64,000 nucleotides of DNA from Clostridiales bacterium (lineage in GTDB: Bacteria > Bacillota > Clostridia > Lachnospirales > WQUN01). The DNA lies in NCBI GenBank assembly GCA_031287685.1, contig JAITSQ010000035.1:1-64000 (forward strand), read 5' to 3'. The position numbers and the translations under genes were made by a program. This document shows, piece after piece, positions 8,280 to 16,221 of this stretch (position 1 is its first letter; every line of letters begins with the position of its first letter). A model generated the notes under the pieces. That model was not told the origin of the DNA and ran no database searches. It saw only the letters and a program-made list of their open reading frames with translations.

Positions 8280-8308
8280 ATTATAGCCTATCCCCGGCCT
8301 GTTTTCAA
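8280..8308 (-). promoter_or_regulatory. Promoter for addB
   Basis: Minus-strand TTGAAA (8308-8303), 17-base spacer, TATAAT (8285-8280). The -10 is perfect, and the promoter lies about 40 bases before the addB start. Confidence 0.8.
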
Positions 8309-8328
8309 TAATTATTTTTCCGCCTCGC

Positions 8329-8345
8329 CCGTAAAAATTTTACGG
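8329..8345. promoter_or_regulatory. Perfect palindrome between divergent addB and Fn3-protein promoters
   Basis: CCGTAAAAATTTTACGG reads the same on both strands apart from its centre base. It lies just upstream of the addB -35 box, a position that suits an operator. Confidence 0.5.
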
Positions 8346-8423
8346 AAATTTGTAAAAACCCTTGATATTATATACATATATAATGTAATGTACGAGATGT
8401 CCCCTTAAGCCGGGGTGAATCGC

Positions 8424-8452
8424 TTGCAAATATTTCAATACAATGTTATACT
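8424..8452 (+). promoter_or_regulatory. Promoter for the Fn3 secreted protein
   Basis: TTGCAA (8424-8429), 17 bases, TATACT (8447-8452). It is followed by a roughly 55-base leader and AGGAGA before the ATG at 8517. Confidence 0.75.
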
Positions 8453-8516
8453 TAAATATGAAAAAACAACGAATGAGAATTATTCGCGTTTATTATTAAA
8501 TTAAGGAGAGAAACTA

Positions 8517-9746
8517 ATGAAAAATTTTATGAAAACGAAAGCTCTTTGCGCTTTAGCGGCGGCAGCCGCAATCGCGAGCGCGCCCGCGGTTTCCGCAAGC
8601 GCGGACACGTCCCCGGCAAAAACAACGCCGGCTTCGGTAAGCGCCGTCAGCGCGGGCAACCTTCAGGGCAAGCTGCTGGACTTTGAATTCGTTCAAGGAA
8701 ATACAATTTACGGGCTTGAGTTCGGAGATTTCGGCGCGGGGTTTTCGGCGTCGCTTTACGCCTCGACCAGTCAGGATAATGACGCAGACTATATCGGCAA
8801 ATGGTCAAGCCCCGCGACCACAAAGGTAAAGTCGGCGACCGAATTGGAAATAACCACCGATTGGAGCGGAACTCTCCCGAATCAGACGCTTGTTTACGAC
8901 AAAACTAAAAACACGCTAACCGTAACCAAAACCGCCGTTGTGGGCAAGGAATCCTTCGCGCTGCCGCTTGGCAAGGTATTGGGCGCGGTTCAAGGCCGGG
9001 AAACTCCAACCGGCAATGTATACGAGTATTTAGGCCAGCCGTCGGGAGACAGAAGCGTTAAGCCGTTTTTGCTGACCGCTAAAACAGCGGGCGCCGATTC
9101 AATCGCCTTGTCGTGGGATAAGGTTGACGGAGCGGATAAGTATAAGGTTTACTTGTTCAGCGAAGGAGCCTCGAAGAACACTGTTTGGGAGGCCTTCAGC
9201 GGAAAGTCCGGCGAAGGTTTGTTTAAAAGTGTAGCCACAACGACAGAGACCTCCTATACAATTAAAAATCTCGCCAAAGATACTGCGTATACCTTTAAGG
9301 TCGCGCCTGTCAGCATTAAAGACGACAGAACGACAGTGGGCGCGTTATCAAACCCCGCCGCCGCCAAGACCGCCAGCCCGATTAAGGTAAGCGAAAGCGA
9401 TCTTGCGCGAAAGCAAAAATTTGTTATGAACGGCCGGAACGAGCTCGGAAGTTCAGCTCCGTCTATCGAATTGGTGTCTTATAATGGCGACGGCACAATT
9501 TGGATTGAAAACGGCTCCGACGCCAGCGGAATACGTGATTATTATGTGGGCAAATTCACAACCAAAACATTGTCGCCTGACACGCTGCTGCAAATTGACG
9601 TCGCGAAGGGTGAGTATATGTCCGCCGCTCCCTCCGTATATATTTATGACAAATCAAAGAACACCCTGACGGTTAAAGACAGCGTTATTTTCAAGGAGGG
9701 CGAGGTCTTTTACCTGAGCGTCGACCTTCCTGAAATAAGTAATTGA
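8517..9746 (+). CDS. Secreted protein with a duplicated domain around a fibronectin type III domain
   Basis: 409 residues. A signal peptide (MKNFMKTKALCALAAAAAIAS) ends near a VSA-SA site at about 30. A central fibronectin type III domain (about 180-278) shows the typical LSWDKVDGADKYKVY and YTIKNLAKDTAYTFKV strands. The N- and C-terminal domains look homologous: each ends with YDKxKNTLTV (YDKTKNTLTV and YDKSKNTLTV) followed by a hydrophobic strand. There is no LPxTG or S-layer motif, so it may be free or bound by an unknown mode. The stalk-domain gene follows after 16 bases, so the two are probably co-transcribed cell-surface proteins. Function unknown. Confidence 0.8.
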   Translation: MKNFMKTKALCALAAAAAIASAPAVSASADTSPAKTTPASVSAVSAGNLQGKLLDFEFVQGNTIYGLEFGDFGAGFSASLYASTSQDNDADYIGKWSSPATTKVKSATELEITTDWSGTLPNQTLVYDKTKNTLTVTKTAVVGKESFALPLGKVLGAVQGRETPTGNVYEYLGQPSGDRSVKPFLLTAKTAGADSIALSWDKVDGADKYKVYLFSEGASKNTVWEAFSGKSGEGLFKSVATTTETSYTIKNLAKDTAYTFKVAPVSIKDDRTTVGALSNPAAAKTASPIKVSESDLARKQKFVMNGRNELGSSAPSIELVSYNGDGTIWIENGSDASGIRDYYVGKFTTKTLSPDTLLQIDVAKGEYMSAAPSVYIYDKSKNTLTVKDSVIFKEGEVFYLSVDLPEISN

Positions 9747-9762
9747 AAGGCGGCTTTAATGT

Positions 9763-10614
9763 ATGAAGAAATTTACCGCGATCGCTCTAACTCTCGTAAT
9801 GCTTTTTTCTTTATGCACCCTCGCTCAAGCGGCGACGGTCACGCCGCGTAGAACAACATTGAAAGCGCTTGTAAACGGCGCGGAAAAATCCTTTGAGGGT
9901 TACAACATAGCCGAATATAATTATTTCTTGCTCCGCGACTTGACCTATGCCCTGTCCGGGACAAAAAAGCAGTTTGACGTGGCTTGGAGCGGCGCGGCTA
10001 ATTCAATACTCCTTACCAGCGGCAAACCTTATACCGTGACCGGCGGGGAGACGGAGCGTATCACCAGCGAGAAAACGCCATACGCTGCGCGCGCCGCTTC
10101 CAAAATCCTTTTGGACGGTAAAAATGTTAATTTTGAAGCATATAACATTAATGGGCGCAATTACTTCAAGCTGATTGATATTGGCAAGGCTTTTGATTTT
10201 TCAGTAGAGTGGAACGGGAATACGGTCGTTATTGATACGGGAAAGCCTTATACCGCCCCTCCCGCGAACGCGCAGTCTGTAAACCCGGCCAGCCAAATGA
10301 GCGCGGAGGAAGTTATCCCCTATATGTCAAAGGAAGGGATAGACAAGGCTGTAGCGGCTTATAACAAGCGTAACCCCGGCGTTAACCTCAGCCCCTCCAA
10401 TTACTATGATATGCCGAAACTTTGGAGCAACCCGGAGGAAGCGGACAAGCGCGGTATCAGCGTTATAGAAAACTCCGGCACCTGGGGTCAGACTATGGAA
10501 CAAGTTTTGCCATATATGACTAAGGCCAGAATAGATAAGGCCGTAGCTATTTACAACCAAAAGCACCCACAAGATAAGCGAAAGAACGCCGCAGACTTAT
10601 ATATCGCGTTTTAA
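9763..10614 (+). CDS. Secreted protein with two copper-amine-oxidase-N-like stalk repeats
   Basis: 283 residues with a signal peptide (MKKFTAIALTLVMLFSLCTLAQA, cleavage near 23). Two stalk repeats resemble the copper amine oxidase N-terminal domain: each has a NG/DGK strand, an EGYNI or EAYNI motif, NYF(L/K)LRD/IDI, and ends with the signature TSGKPYT or DTGKPYT. The C-terminal half holds a second pair of repeats, EEVIPYMSKEGIDKAVAAYN and EQVLPYMTKARIDKAVAIYN. These surface modules usually tether or space other domains; no catalytic domain is present. It lies 16 bases after the Fn3 protein and ends at a convergent terminator region. Confidence 0.8.
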   Translation: MKKFTAIALTLVMLFSLCTLAQAATVTPRRTTLKALVNGAEKSFEGYNIAEYNYFLLRDLTYALSGTKKQFDVAWSGAANSILLTSGKPYTVTGGETERITSEKTPYAARAASKILLDGKNVNFEAYNINGRNYFKLIDIGKAFDFSVEWNGNTVVIDTGKPYTAPPANAQSVNPASQMSAEEVIPYMSKEGIDKAVAAYNKRNPGVNLSPSNYYDMPKLWSNPEEADKRGISVIENSGTWGQTMEQVLPYMTKARIDKAVAIYNQKHPQDKRKNAADLYIAF

Positions 10615-10715
10615 GAGCCTTTATTGGCGGCCGGCCAAGCTCCGTATTTCTCCGCGATTTCTAAACCGCGCGCGTCCGCTTGCTCCGTGTTAGGCTCTGT
10701 ACCCGAAAGCTCATA
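10611..10715 (-). pseudogene. Possible short coding remnant
   Basis: A minus-strand frame ending at a TAA at 10611 gives a coding-like stretch, YELSGTEPNTEQADARGLEI and on to GAWPAANKGS, with codons typical of this genome. No start codon or ribosome-binding site is present, and the frame meets a hairpin upstream and then a stop. It vaguely resembles the NPEEADKRG segment of the neighbouring stalk protein. It may be a gene fragment or chance. Confidence 0.2.
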
Positions 10716-10721
10716 TAAGTA

Positions 10722-10751
10722 AAAGGACGCTGCCGCAGCGCAACGTCCTTT
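10722..10751. terminator. Hairpin between converging genes
   Basis: AAAGGACG pairs with CGTCCTTT, with an inner CTGC/GCAG pairing. It lies between a plus-strand gene ending at 10614 and a minus-strand gene ending at 10833, and T-rich flanks on both sides fit a shared bidirectional terminator. Confidence 0.55.
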
Positions 10752-10832
10752 CTTATGCGAACCCGTCTAACCGTCAATCCTTGATTTTGCGGCGCTTTCT
10801 CTTGCTTCGTCCGGCAAACCTCGGCACAAAAT

Positions 10833-12137
10833 CTATGAATTCGTGACCGTTATCGTGCTCCGTATCATGCCCATCCAGCAACTGTACGGGAAAGTCCCCG
10901 CCTTGTCCGGCGTGAACTGAATCACATTTTCACCAGTTTCAAAACTATACTCTAAGTCATACTCAGGAATATACATCGAGTTGTTGCAGCCGTTTATGCT
11001 TCCGTCAGGGGCGTTTATCGTCCATTTTACGGGGATTCCCGCCGCGACGGTGATTTTGGGGTACGAGGCGCGTCCGAGAGTCGTGCTTATAATCTGCACG
11101 CCGTCCTCAATTTTAGCGGACGCGGAGGCCGCGCCGCCCGTATTCAGGCGCGGGCGGACCGCCGCCGGCTTTCCCGCGGGGAGGACCCTCCCGCCGGCCA
11201 GGCTGACCCCGTTGCCAAACATAGCCATACCCAAAACCGCCACAAGCGCGGCCATTACCCGCAAAACCGCCGCGCGCCGCCGCCCTGCGCTCAGAATGGA
11301 GCTTATGGCCCCGATGAAAAACATAAGCGGAATAGTGCCGCACGCGAACAAAAACATCGAAAACGCGCCGGTGAGCGCCGAACCGGTCGAAAGGGCGTAC
11401 AACTGCATTGACTGGAGCGGCCCGCACGGCATAAGCCCGCCCAGCAGGCCGACATAAAACGGGCTTTTCGGCGCGATTTTGGCGATTTTCTGGCCAAGCG
11501 AGGCCGGCAACCGCAGATTAAACCGCCGCAGCGCGCGGAAAACGCCGAGCATTTGAAGGCCCATAAGCACCATAAAAACGCCCGCCGCTATTTGCAGGGC
11601 GCCCCGCGCCTTAAACGAAAAAGAAACCACGGAACCCAGCGCGCCCACAACACCGCCTATCGCGGTGTATGAAACGAGCCGCCCAAGGTTATACAAAAGC
11701 GACGGGCGGATTCTCCCCTGCCCTTTCGCCGTAACCGCTATATTTATGCCGCCGCACATCGCCGCGCAATGCGCGGAAGTCAGCAGGCCGATTACAAAAA
11801 CCATAGCAAAGCTCATCCCGCTCCGGGCTGTCGTAAAGTTGGTAAAGGCCTTGAAAACGCCGAACTTATCGCAAATAAGGTAAAGCGCCAGGATTATGAT
11901 TAAAGAGCCGAGCGCTCGGCTGGCGTTACTATCTTTTGCCGTAGTGTATCCGAGCTTTTCTATTTCGCCGTTTACGCGTTCGAGAGAAGTTTCGCTCTCG
12001 TCAAAGGTTATTTCGGCGGTTTCCTCGCTGAAGCTGACCTTGGCGCTCACGACAAGCGGCGATATTTTTTTCCGTATCCTATCGGCGCACCCCGCGCAAG
12101 TCATTCCTCCGATACGTAGCGTTACTGTTTTCAACAT
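10833..12137 (-). CDS. HMA - TauE/SafE-type membrane - cupredoxin-like fusion, probable copper handling
   Basis: 434 residues from an ATG at 12137, chosen because AAGGAG stands eight bases before it; a longer frame to 12182 lacks such a site. Domain 1 (1-68) is a heavy-metal-associated domain with GMTCAGC (C14, C17). Domain 2 (about 73-330) is a polytopic membrane region of the TauE/SafE-DsbD-like type, with SAHCAAMCGG at 121-130 and GLMPCGP near 236. Domain 3 (about 345-434) resembles the cupredoxin-like domain, with GCNNSMY and SCWMGM offering Cys and Met ligands. By family knowledge this suggests Cu(I) capture, membrane passage or relay, and an extracytoplasmic copper site. It lies downstream of the pilus operon after a weak hairpin. 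Confidence 0.8.
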   Translation of the reverse strand: MLKTVTLRIGGMTCAGCADRIRKKISPLVVSAKVSFSEETAEITFDESETSLERVNGEIEKLGYTTAKDSNASRALGSLIIILALYLICDKFGVFKAFTNFTTARSGMSFAMVFVIGLLTSAHCAAMCGGINIAVTAKGQGRIRPSLLYNLGRLVSYTAIGGVVGALGSVVSFSFKARGALQIAAGVFMVLMGLQMLGVFRALRRFNLRLPASLGQKIAKIAPKSPFYVGLLGGLMPCGPLQSMQLYALSTGSALTGAFSMFLFACGTIPLMFFIGAISSILSAGRRRAAVLRVMAALVAVLGMAMFGNGVSLAGGRVLPAGKPAAVRPRLNTGGAASASAKIEDGVQIISTTLGRASYPKITVAAGIPVKWTINAPDGSINGCNNSMYIPEYDLEYSFETGENVIQFTPDKAGTFPYSCWMGMIRSTITVTNS

Positions 12138-12168
12138 CGAAACCTCTCCTTGCAGGAAAATGAAGAAA

Positions 12169-12199
12169 TCTCCGCCTCTCAAAAAACTGGAGGCGGAGA
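12169..12199 (-). terminator. Hairpin after the pilus operon
   Basis: A ten-base stem, TCTCCGCCTC with GAGGCGGAGA, lies 15 bases past the pilO stop. It has only a broken T-run after it on the minus strand, so termination is probably partial and the copper-protein gene may be reached by read-through. Confidence 0.5.
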
Positions 12200-12214
12200 C
12201 TGTATCCTGTTATC

Positions 12215-13159
12215 CTATTTCTTGGCCACAAAAACGTCAAGACTGTTGGCCGGGCCTATAGTCTGATATTTCACGGTATCATCGTAAGGCATAATATAAT
12301 CCACGGAAGCGAACCAAAACGACATTTTCGCGCCGGTGCCGGGGGTAAAGGTCACGTTATCGAACTTCATAGTATAACCCAAGCCTTTAAGCGCCGTTAT
12401 AAAACTCTGAAACGTCTGGAAGCTCTGGCTGTTGACTTCAAACTCAACCGGCACGGTTTTCATACGCACGCTCATACCTTCAGACGACGTGGGCAGGTTC
12501 GCCTCTTCAAGTATATTCTTAATGTCGTCCCTATGTTCGGAGACCGGCAGGTCGTCGGCGGGCTTGCGTTCGTCCGGGGAGGCGTTCCTGGCCTTTTCCT
12601 CGTCGGCTATCTTTCTGTCAATAGCCTTCCTCTGGTCGTCCGAAAGCAGCGCGTTCGACGGTTTAATCTCATCGCCCATAGTATAAGCCTGAGCCACGGA
12701 GATAGCGTCGTCCGGAGCGTTTCTGTAATTTCTTATGGCGTCGTTCAACGGGTTAGCGTCCCCCGCGACGAAACTGTCAATACTTTTCGGGGAGTTCATG
12801 TCCCGGTAAGACACCGCCGAAACGCCAAGGGATTTTGTCGCCACGCCGCTGTCCGCCGCCAGCTTGATGAGAGTGTCATAATAAAACTGAGTGGAGCGTA
12901 TGGGTGTAAACTTAACCTGCGCGCGGGAGGCCACATCCTCAAGCCTTTCCCTTTCCTTTATAAGCACGGGAACCTTCGCGACGTTCGCCTCTTGCTGCTC
13001 ATACTCTTTCTGAAGGCGCTCAAGCTCCCCGGACTTCTCCGCGATTTTAACCTGCATAGGCTTAATTACCCAACGCCCGTAGCAATAGCCCACGGCCGCC
13101 AGAATGATAACCGCCACAACAATCTTTTCATACATTTTCAGCTTTCTTGAACCCGTCAT
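12215..13159 (-). CDS. pilO: PilO-like type IV pilus inner-membrane protein
   Basis: 314 residues: a short cytoplasmic tail, one membrane helix (about 11-29), a coiled coil (about 36-80, rich in E, K, Q) and a C-terminal periplasm-type ferredoxin-like region after a Pro/Asp-rich linker around 180-210. This layout and the position after pilM and pilN identify PilO rather than close sequence identity. PilN and PilO form the dimer that links the cytoplasmic PilM ring to the pilus assembly platform. It is longer than typical PilO (about 200 residues) because of the linker. AAGGAGG lies ten bases before the ATG. Confidence 0.75.
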   Translation of the reverse strand: MTGSRKLKMYEKIVVAVIILAAVGYCYGRWVIKPMQVKIAEKSGELERLQKEYEQQEANVAKVPVLIKERERLEDVASRAQVKFTPIRSTQFYYDTLIKLAADSGVATKSLGVSAVSYRDMNSPKSIDSFVAGDANPLNDAIRNYRNAPDDAISVAQAYTMGDEIKPSNALLSDDQRKAIDRKIADEEKARNASPDERKPADDLPVSEHRDDIKNILEEANLPTSSEGMSVRMKTVPVEFEVNSQSFQTFQSFITALKGLGYTMKFDNVTFTPGTGAKMSFWFASVDYIMPYDDTVKYQTIGPANSLDVFVAKK

Positions 13160-13180
13160 TATAACATCGCCTCCTTTATA

Positions 13181-13720
13181 TTAGTATTTGCAGGTCATAG
13201 TAAAATCGAACACGCCGTCTTGGCCCTGAATACCGCCGTCGAACACCACGGTAGTGAAAAGCGCGGTTTGTTCAAGGTTTTCAAGAGTAGCGGGAATAGC
13301 GTTTATGTTTGAAGTCGCCATTGTGAGGGTAACCCCGTTGCCGGTTCTGGCCATTTCGGTCACGGAAACGCCAGGCGGCAGGCACTGCGCTATAATTTCG
13401 TTCTCCTTCGGCGTATAGTCCCGGATAGACTCATAGCGATAATCCGCCTCCCCCAGCGCGAGGAGGTAGCTTCCCAGCGCGTCAATCTGCTGCTGCTCCC
13501 TGGCTATGTCAAGGCGCGCTTGAAAATACCTCTGGTCAGACAGGATAAGGCCGATTCGGTTAATCTCCCCGTCAATCCTGTTCGATATGAGCATAAGGAG
13601 CACAAAAGCGATCGCCATAGCCCCGGCTACTATAGACACGCCTATGCCGACGTAAATTGTTTCTTTCTTTGCCTTTTCCCTTTGGGTTACAAACTCGCTG
13701 AAAAAGTTCATTTCTTTCAA
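13181..13720 (-). CDS. pilN: PilN-like type IV pilus inner-membrane protein
   Basis: 179 residues with the PilN pattern: a short N-terminus beginning MNFFSEF, one membrane helix (about 24-46), then a helical stretch and a small alpha/beta domain. The short N-terminal segment is where PilN normally contacts PilM. The start is taken as TTG at 13720 because AAGGGG lies nine bases upstream; the internal ATG three codons later is too far from that site. It is between pilM and pilO, in the standard order, with 19 and 21 base gaps. Confidence 0.75.
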   Translation of the reverse strand: MKEMNFFSEFVTQREKAKKETIYVGIGVSIVAGAMAIAFVLLMLISNRIDGEINRIGLILSDQRYFQARLDIAREQQQIDALGSYLLALGEADYRYESIRDYTPKENEIIAQCLPPGVSVTEMARTGNGVTLTMATSNINAIPATLENLEQTALFTTVVFDGGIQGQDGVFDFTMTCKY

Positions 13721-13739
13721 TTATAAGCGCCCCTTTCTA

Positions 13740-14765
13740 TTACGCGTTCAGCAAGGCTGCCGCGGCGTTTAGGTGATATACTATATTTTCAAAGTTGGGT
13801 TTTAACTCCACGTTTTCGACATTATCTATAACGGAGGTGGAAATGTCCATAGCTTCGCCAAGACGATAGGCCAAGCCCGGAATAAGCGAGTTGCCCCCGT
13901 AAAGGAATAAATTCGCCACGCCGGCCTCCGCGATTTTCGGGATTGTCCTGGCAAATTTCGTAATTTCGTCCGAAAGCCGGCGGAGAAAGTTTTCTATCTG
14001 CTCCATAATCATCGGGGGAATGGCCTGATATTCTTCGGTATCCTTGGCGAAAGTCGGTTCGTAGGTGGTTGATTTCTCGGAAAACTCCGCCATAGCGCTA
14101 CGCTTGCTCATATGATAGTACAGGTCCGTAAAGCCCACCGGCAGGTATCGGGAGGCTATGTGCGCCCCGCCCGCGAAAACGTGCACAATGCACGAGAACA
14201 TACCGCAGTCCATAAGCATAAAAGACTTATTCGCCAGGTTCACGCCGTTCACGGCCGGAAAAGTCCTGAAAAGGCGCACGATTGAGTTTGAGTGCATAGT
14301 CAGGCTCTTGGGCTGCATCCTTATATTCGTTATAAGGTCACGGTAGGATTCCACTATAGTCCTGTCCATAGAAGCGGCGCGAACAAGGAACTTGCCGTCG
14401 TCCTGCGTTGAGAGAACCTGCGCCTCGACAATGTTCGTCGGGGGGATGTTATAAGCCGAAATCATCTCTTGCAGGGCCATACCCTTAACCTCTTCCGGGT
14501 TGCCCTTGGGCACGCTTACGTTGCGGACAAGAAACCGGTCGTCCGAAATAGTAATCGAGCAGGGCTGAGCGAGCTGCACGCTGTTGTTTTTAACGGCCGG
14601 CACAAGCAAGTCGGTAATAGCCACAATCTGCGTTTGCGGGGTGCCTATGGCCACCTCGTTCGGGATTTTTACCGAAAAAGTCCCCGTTATGGAAACCGCG
14701 TCCTTTTTGACAATCCCCTGCACTACTTTTATTTGCTTTGTTCCTATGTCGATAGAAAGCGCCAT
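13740..14765 (-). CDS. pilM: Type IV pilus assembly ATPase-fold protein PilM
   Basis: 341 residues of the actin/FtsA fold. The phosphate-1 motif is LSIDIGTKQIKVVQG at 3-17, and a second nucleotide-binding glycine motif, FLYGGNSLIPGL, is near 279-290. PilM is a cytoplasmic ring protein that binds the N-terminus of PilN and couples the motor ATPases to the inner-membrane platform. AGGAGG lies seven bases upstream of the ATG. It is second in the operon, 32 bases after pilC. No pilB or pilT motor gene and no pilin are found in the window, so these must be encoded elsewhere. Confidence 0.85.
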   Translation of the reverse strand: MALSIDIGTKQIKVVQGIVKKDAVSITGTFSVKIPNEVAIGTPQTQIVAITDLLVPAVKNNSVQLAQPCSITISDDRFLVRNVSVPKGNPEEVKGMALQEMISAYNIPPTNIVEAQVLSTQDDGKFLVRAASMDRTIVESYRDLITNIRMQPKSLTMHSNSIVRLFRTFPAVNGVNLANKSFMLMDCGMFSCIVHVFAGGAHIASRYLPVGFTDLYYHMSKRSAMAEFSEKSTTYEPTFAKDTEEYQAIPPMIMEQIENFLRRLSDEITKFARTIPKIAEAGVANLFLYGGNSLIPGLAYRLGEAMDISTSVIDNVENVELKPNFENIVYHLNAAAALLNA

Positions 14766-14797
14766 TTATATACCTCCTGTGGATAACTGAATAATTT

Positions 14798-16000
14798 TTA
14801 TATTGTTTCGTATACGCCGAAGATGGGCAGAATCATCGCCACGACGATAAACCCGACCACGCCGCCCATGAACACTATGAGTAGCGGCTCAAGCATAGTC
14901 ATAAGGCGCGCTATGGACGTGGCCACTTCCTCATCCATAAAGTCCGCGAGCTTGTCAAGAAGCGAGTCAATATCGCCGGATTCCTCCCCTATAGCGATCA
15001 TAGAGTGAACGACCGGCGGAAACACGTTGATTTTCTTGATGCCGTAGGAGAGGTTCATACCCACGCGGATATCGTCGCGCATTTCCATAAGCGCGTTCTC
15101 AATTATGGCGTTGCCCACAACCTTAGAGGTTATCTCTATGCTGTTGATAAGCGGCAGGCCGCTGCTGATAAGGTTCGCCAGCGTGCGGGAAAAACGCGCC
15201 GACGCTATGTTTATAACGGTTTCCTTTACTATGGGGAGCTTTAGGTACGCCTTTGACTTAAAGTAGTTCCCTTTTGGCGTTTTGATCCAGCGCGTGAACA
15301 CGTATATGGCTATGCCCAAAAGCGGAAATACGAGATACCACCATTTAACGAGGAAATTGGAAGAGTTCAGCACAATCTGAGTGGGAACCGGCAAAGCGAC
15401 GCCGGAGCTTGTGAACATACCCACGAAAGTCGGCATAACAAAAACAAGGAGGACCACAACCGCCGCGAGTATAAGCACTAAGAGCACGGCCGGATAAACC
15501 GTCGCCGAAACGACCTGCTGGCGTATACGGTTGTCCGCCTCAAACTGGCTCGCGAGCTTCCCGATGACTTCCTCCAGGTTACCGGAAGCCTCGCCCGACT
15601 GAACTATGCTTATCATAAGGGGCGGAAAGCACTCTCCCTGCTTGCGCAGCGCGTCGGAGAACATAGAACCCTTCTGCACGTCCTCATAAATGTCCCTGAG
15701 AGTTTCCTTGAGCTTGGGGTCAGCCGTTTGCTGATACAGAATGTCCATCGAGCGGACGAGGGTGACGCCCGCGCCGAGCATAGAGTTAAGCTGCTTGCAA
15801 ATCATAGACAGGTCTTTCAGGGAGACTTTTTTATCCCTTTTCCCGGTGAAAGACTTCGAGCGAATCTCCTCTGCGGATATGAGGTAAAGGTTTTTGTCCT
15901 TGAGCATTATCTTTCTTAACTCAATAATGGACTCCGCATCGGCCGTGCCTGTCTCCGTGGCTCCGGCGGCAGTTTTAGCCTTGTACTTGAACTGTGCCAT
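14798..16000 (-). CDS. pilC: Type IV pilus / type II secretion platform protein PilC (GspF family)
   Basis: 400 residues with the two-repeat T2SSF architecture: cytoplasmic GspF domains at about 65-190 and 270-390, and membrane helices around 170-195, 220-240 and 370-395. The repeats carry the family signature near their ends (SGEASGNLEEVIGKLA and GEESGDIDSLLDKLADF). PilC is the inner-membrane platform through which the motor ATPases extract and insert pilins. AGGAGGAG is at ideal spacing before the ATG. It is the first gene of the operon, ahead of pilM-N-O; many clostridia have pilB immediately upstream of pilC, but here there is only a promoter and a repeat. Confidence 0.9.
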   Translation of the reverse strand: MAQFKYKAKTAAGATETGTADAESIIELRKIMLKDKNLYLISAEEIRSKSFTGKRDKKVSLKDLSMICKQLNSMLGAGVTLVRSMDILYQQTADPKLKETLRDIYEDVQKGSMFSDALRKQGECFPPLMISIVQSGEASGNLEEVIGKLASQFEADNRIRQQVVSATVYPAVLLVLILAAVVVLLVFVMPTFVGMFTSSGVALPVPTQIVLNSSNFLVKWWYLVFPLLGIAIYVFTRWIKTPKGNYFKSKAYLKLPIVKETVINIASARFSRTLANLISSGLPLINSIEITSKVVGNAIIENALMEMRDDIRVGMNLSYGIKKINVFPPVVHSMIAIGEESGDIDSLLDKLADFMDEEVATSIARLMTMLEPLLIVFMGGVVGFIVVAMILPIFGVYETI

Positions 16001-16029
16001 AAACTCCTCCTATAAAACAAGGTACTAGA

Positions 16030-16080
16030 GCAATTCCGCGTTTTCAGTAAACGGATTTCGCTTGTGTAAAACGAAATTGC
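16030..16080. repeat. Short inverted-repeat element in the pilC leader
   Basis: GCAATTCCGCGTTTT at the left pairs imperfectly with AAAACGAAATTGC at the right. The 51-bp element lies in the untranslated leader between the pilC promoter and start. Its ends (GCAATT) recall the ends of the family A elements, so it may be a related tiny element; as RNA it would fold into a long hairpin upstream of pilC. Confidence 0.5.
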
Positions 16081-16113
16081 CATATATATTTTACGTAAAA
16101 TCAACTAAAATTA

Positions 16114-16142
16114 ATTGTAGCATATTTATCGACAATAAACAA
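16114..16142 (-). promoter_or_regulatory. Promoter for the pilC-pilM-pilN-pilO operon
   Basis: Minus-strand TTGTTT (16142-16137), 17 bases, TACAAT (16119-16114). This gives a leader of about 105 bases before the pilC ATG. Confidence 0.65.
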
Positions 16143-16164
16143 GCGTAAAATCAAAAAATTATTT

Positions 16165-16193
16165 CTTTTTCACTAAAAATTTTATGGTATAAT
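16165..16193 (+). promoter_or_regulatory. Promoter for miaB
   Basis: A perfect TATAAT at 16188-16193 stands 28 bases before the miaB ATG. The -35 region at 16165-16170 (CTTTTT) is poor, so only the -10 is convincing. Confidence 0.5.
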
Positions 16194-16221
16194 ATATGGA
16201 AAACACCGGAAAGGACAAACT

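Noticed and set aside
10833-12182. Longer start for the copper fusion protein
   Set aside because: The upstream start lies 15 codons out and lacks a site, whereas AAGGAG stands eight bases before the ATG at 12137.
16001-16113. c-di-GMP riboswitch in the pilC leader
   Set aside because: Such riboswitches are common upstream of clostridial pilus genes, so I looked for the GEMM core. The conserved CACGCACAGGGCAAACC-like segment is absent; only an inverted repeat is present.
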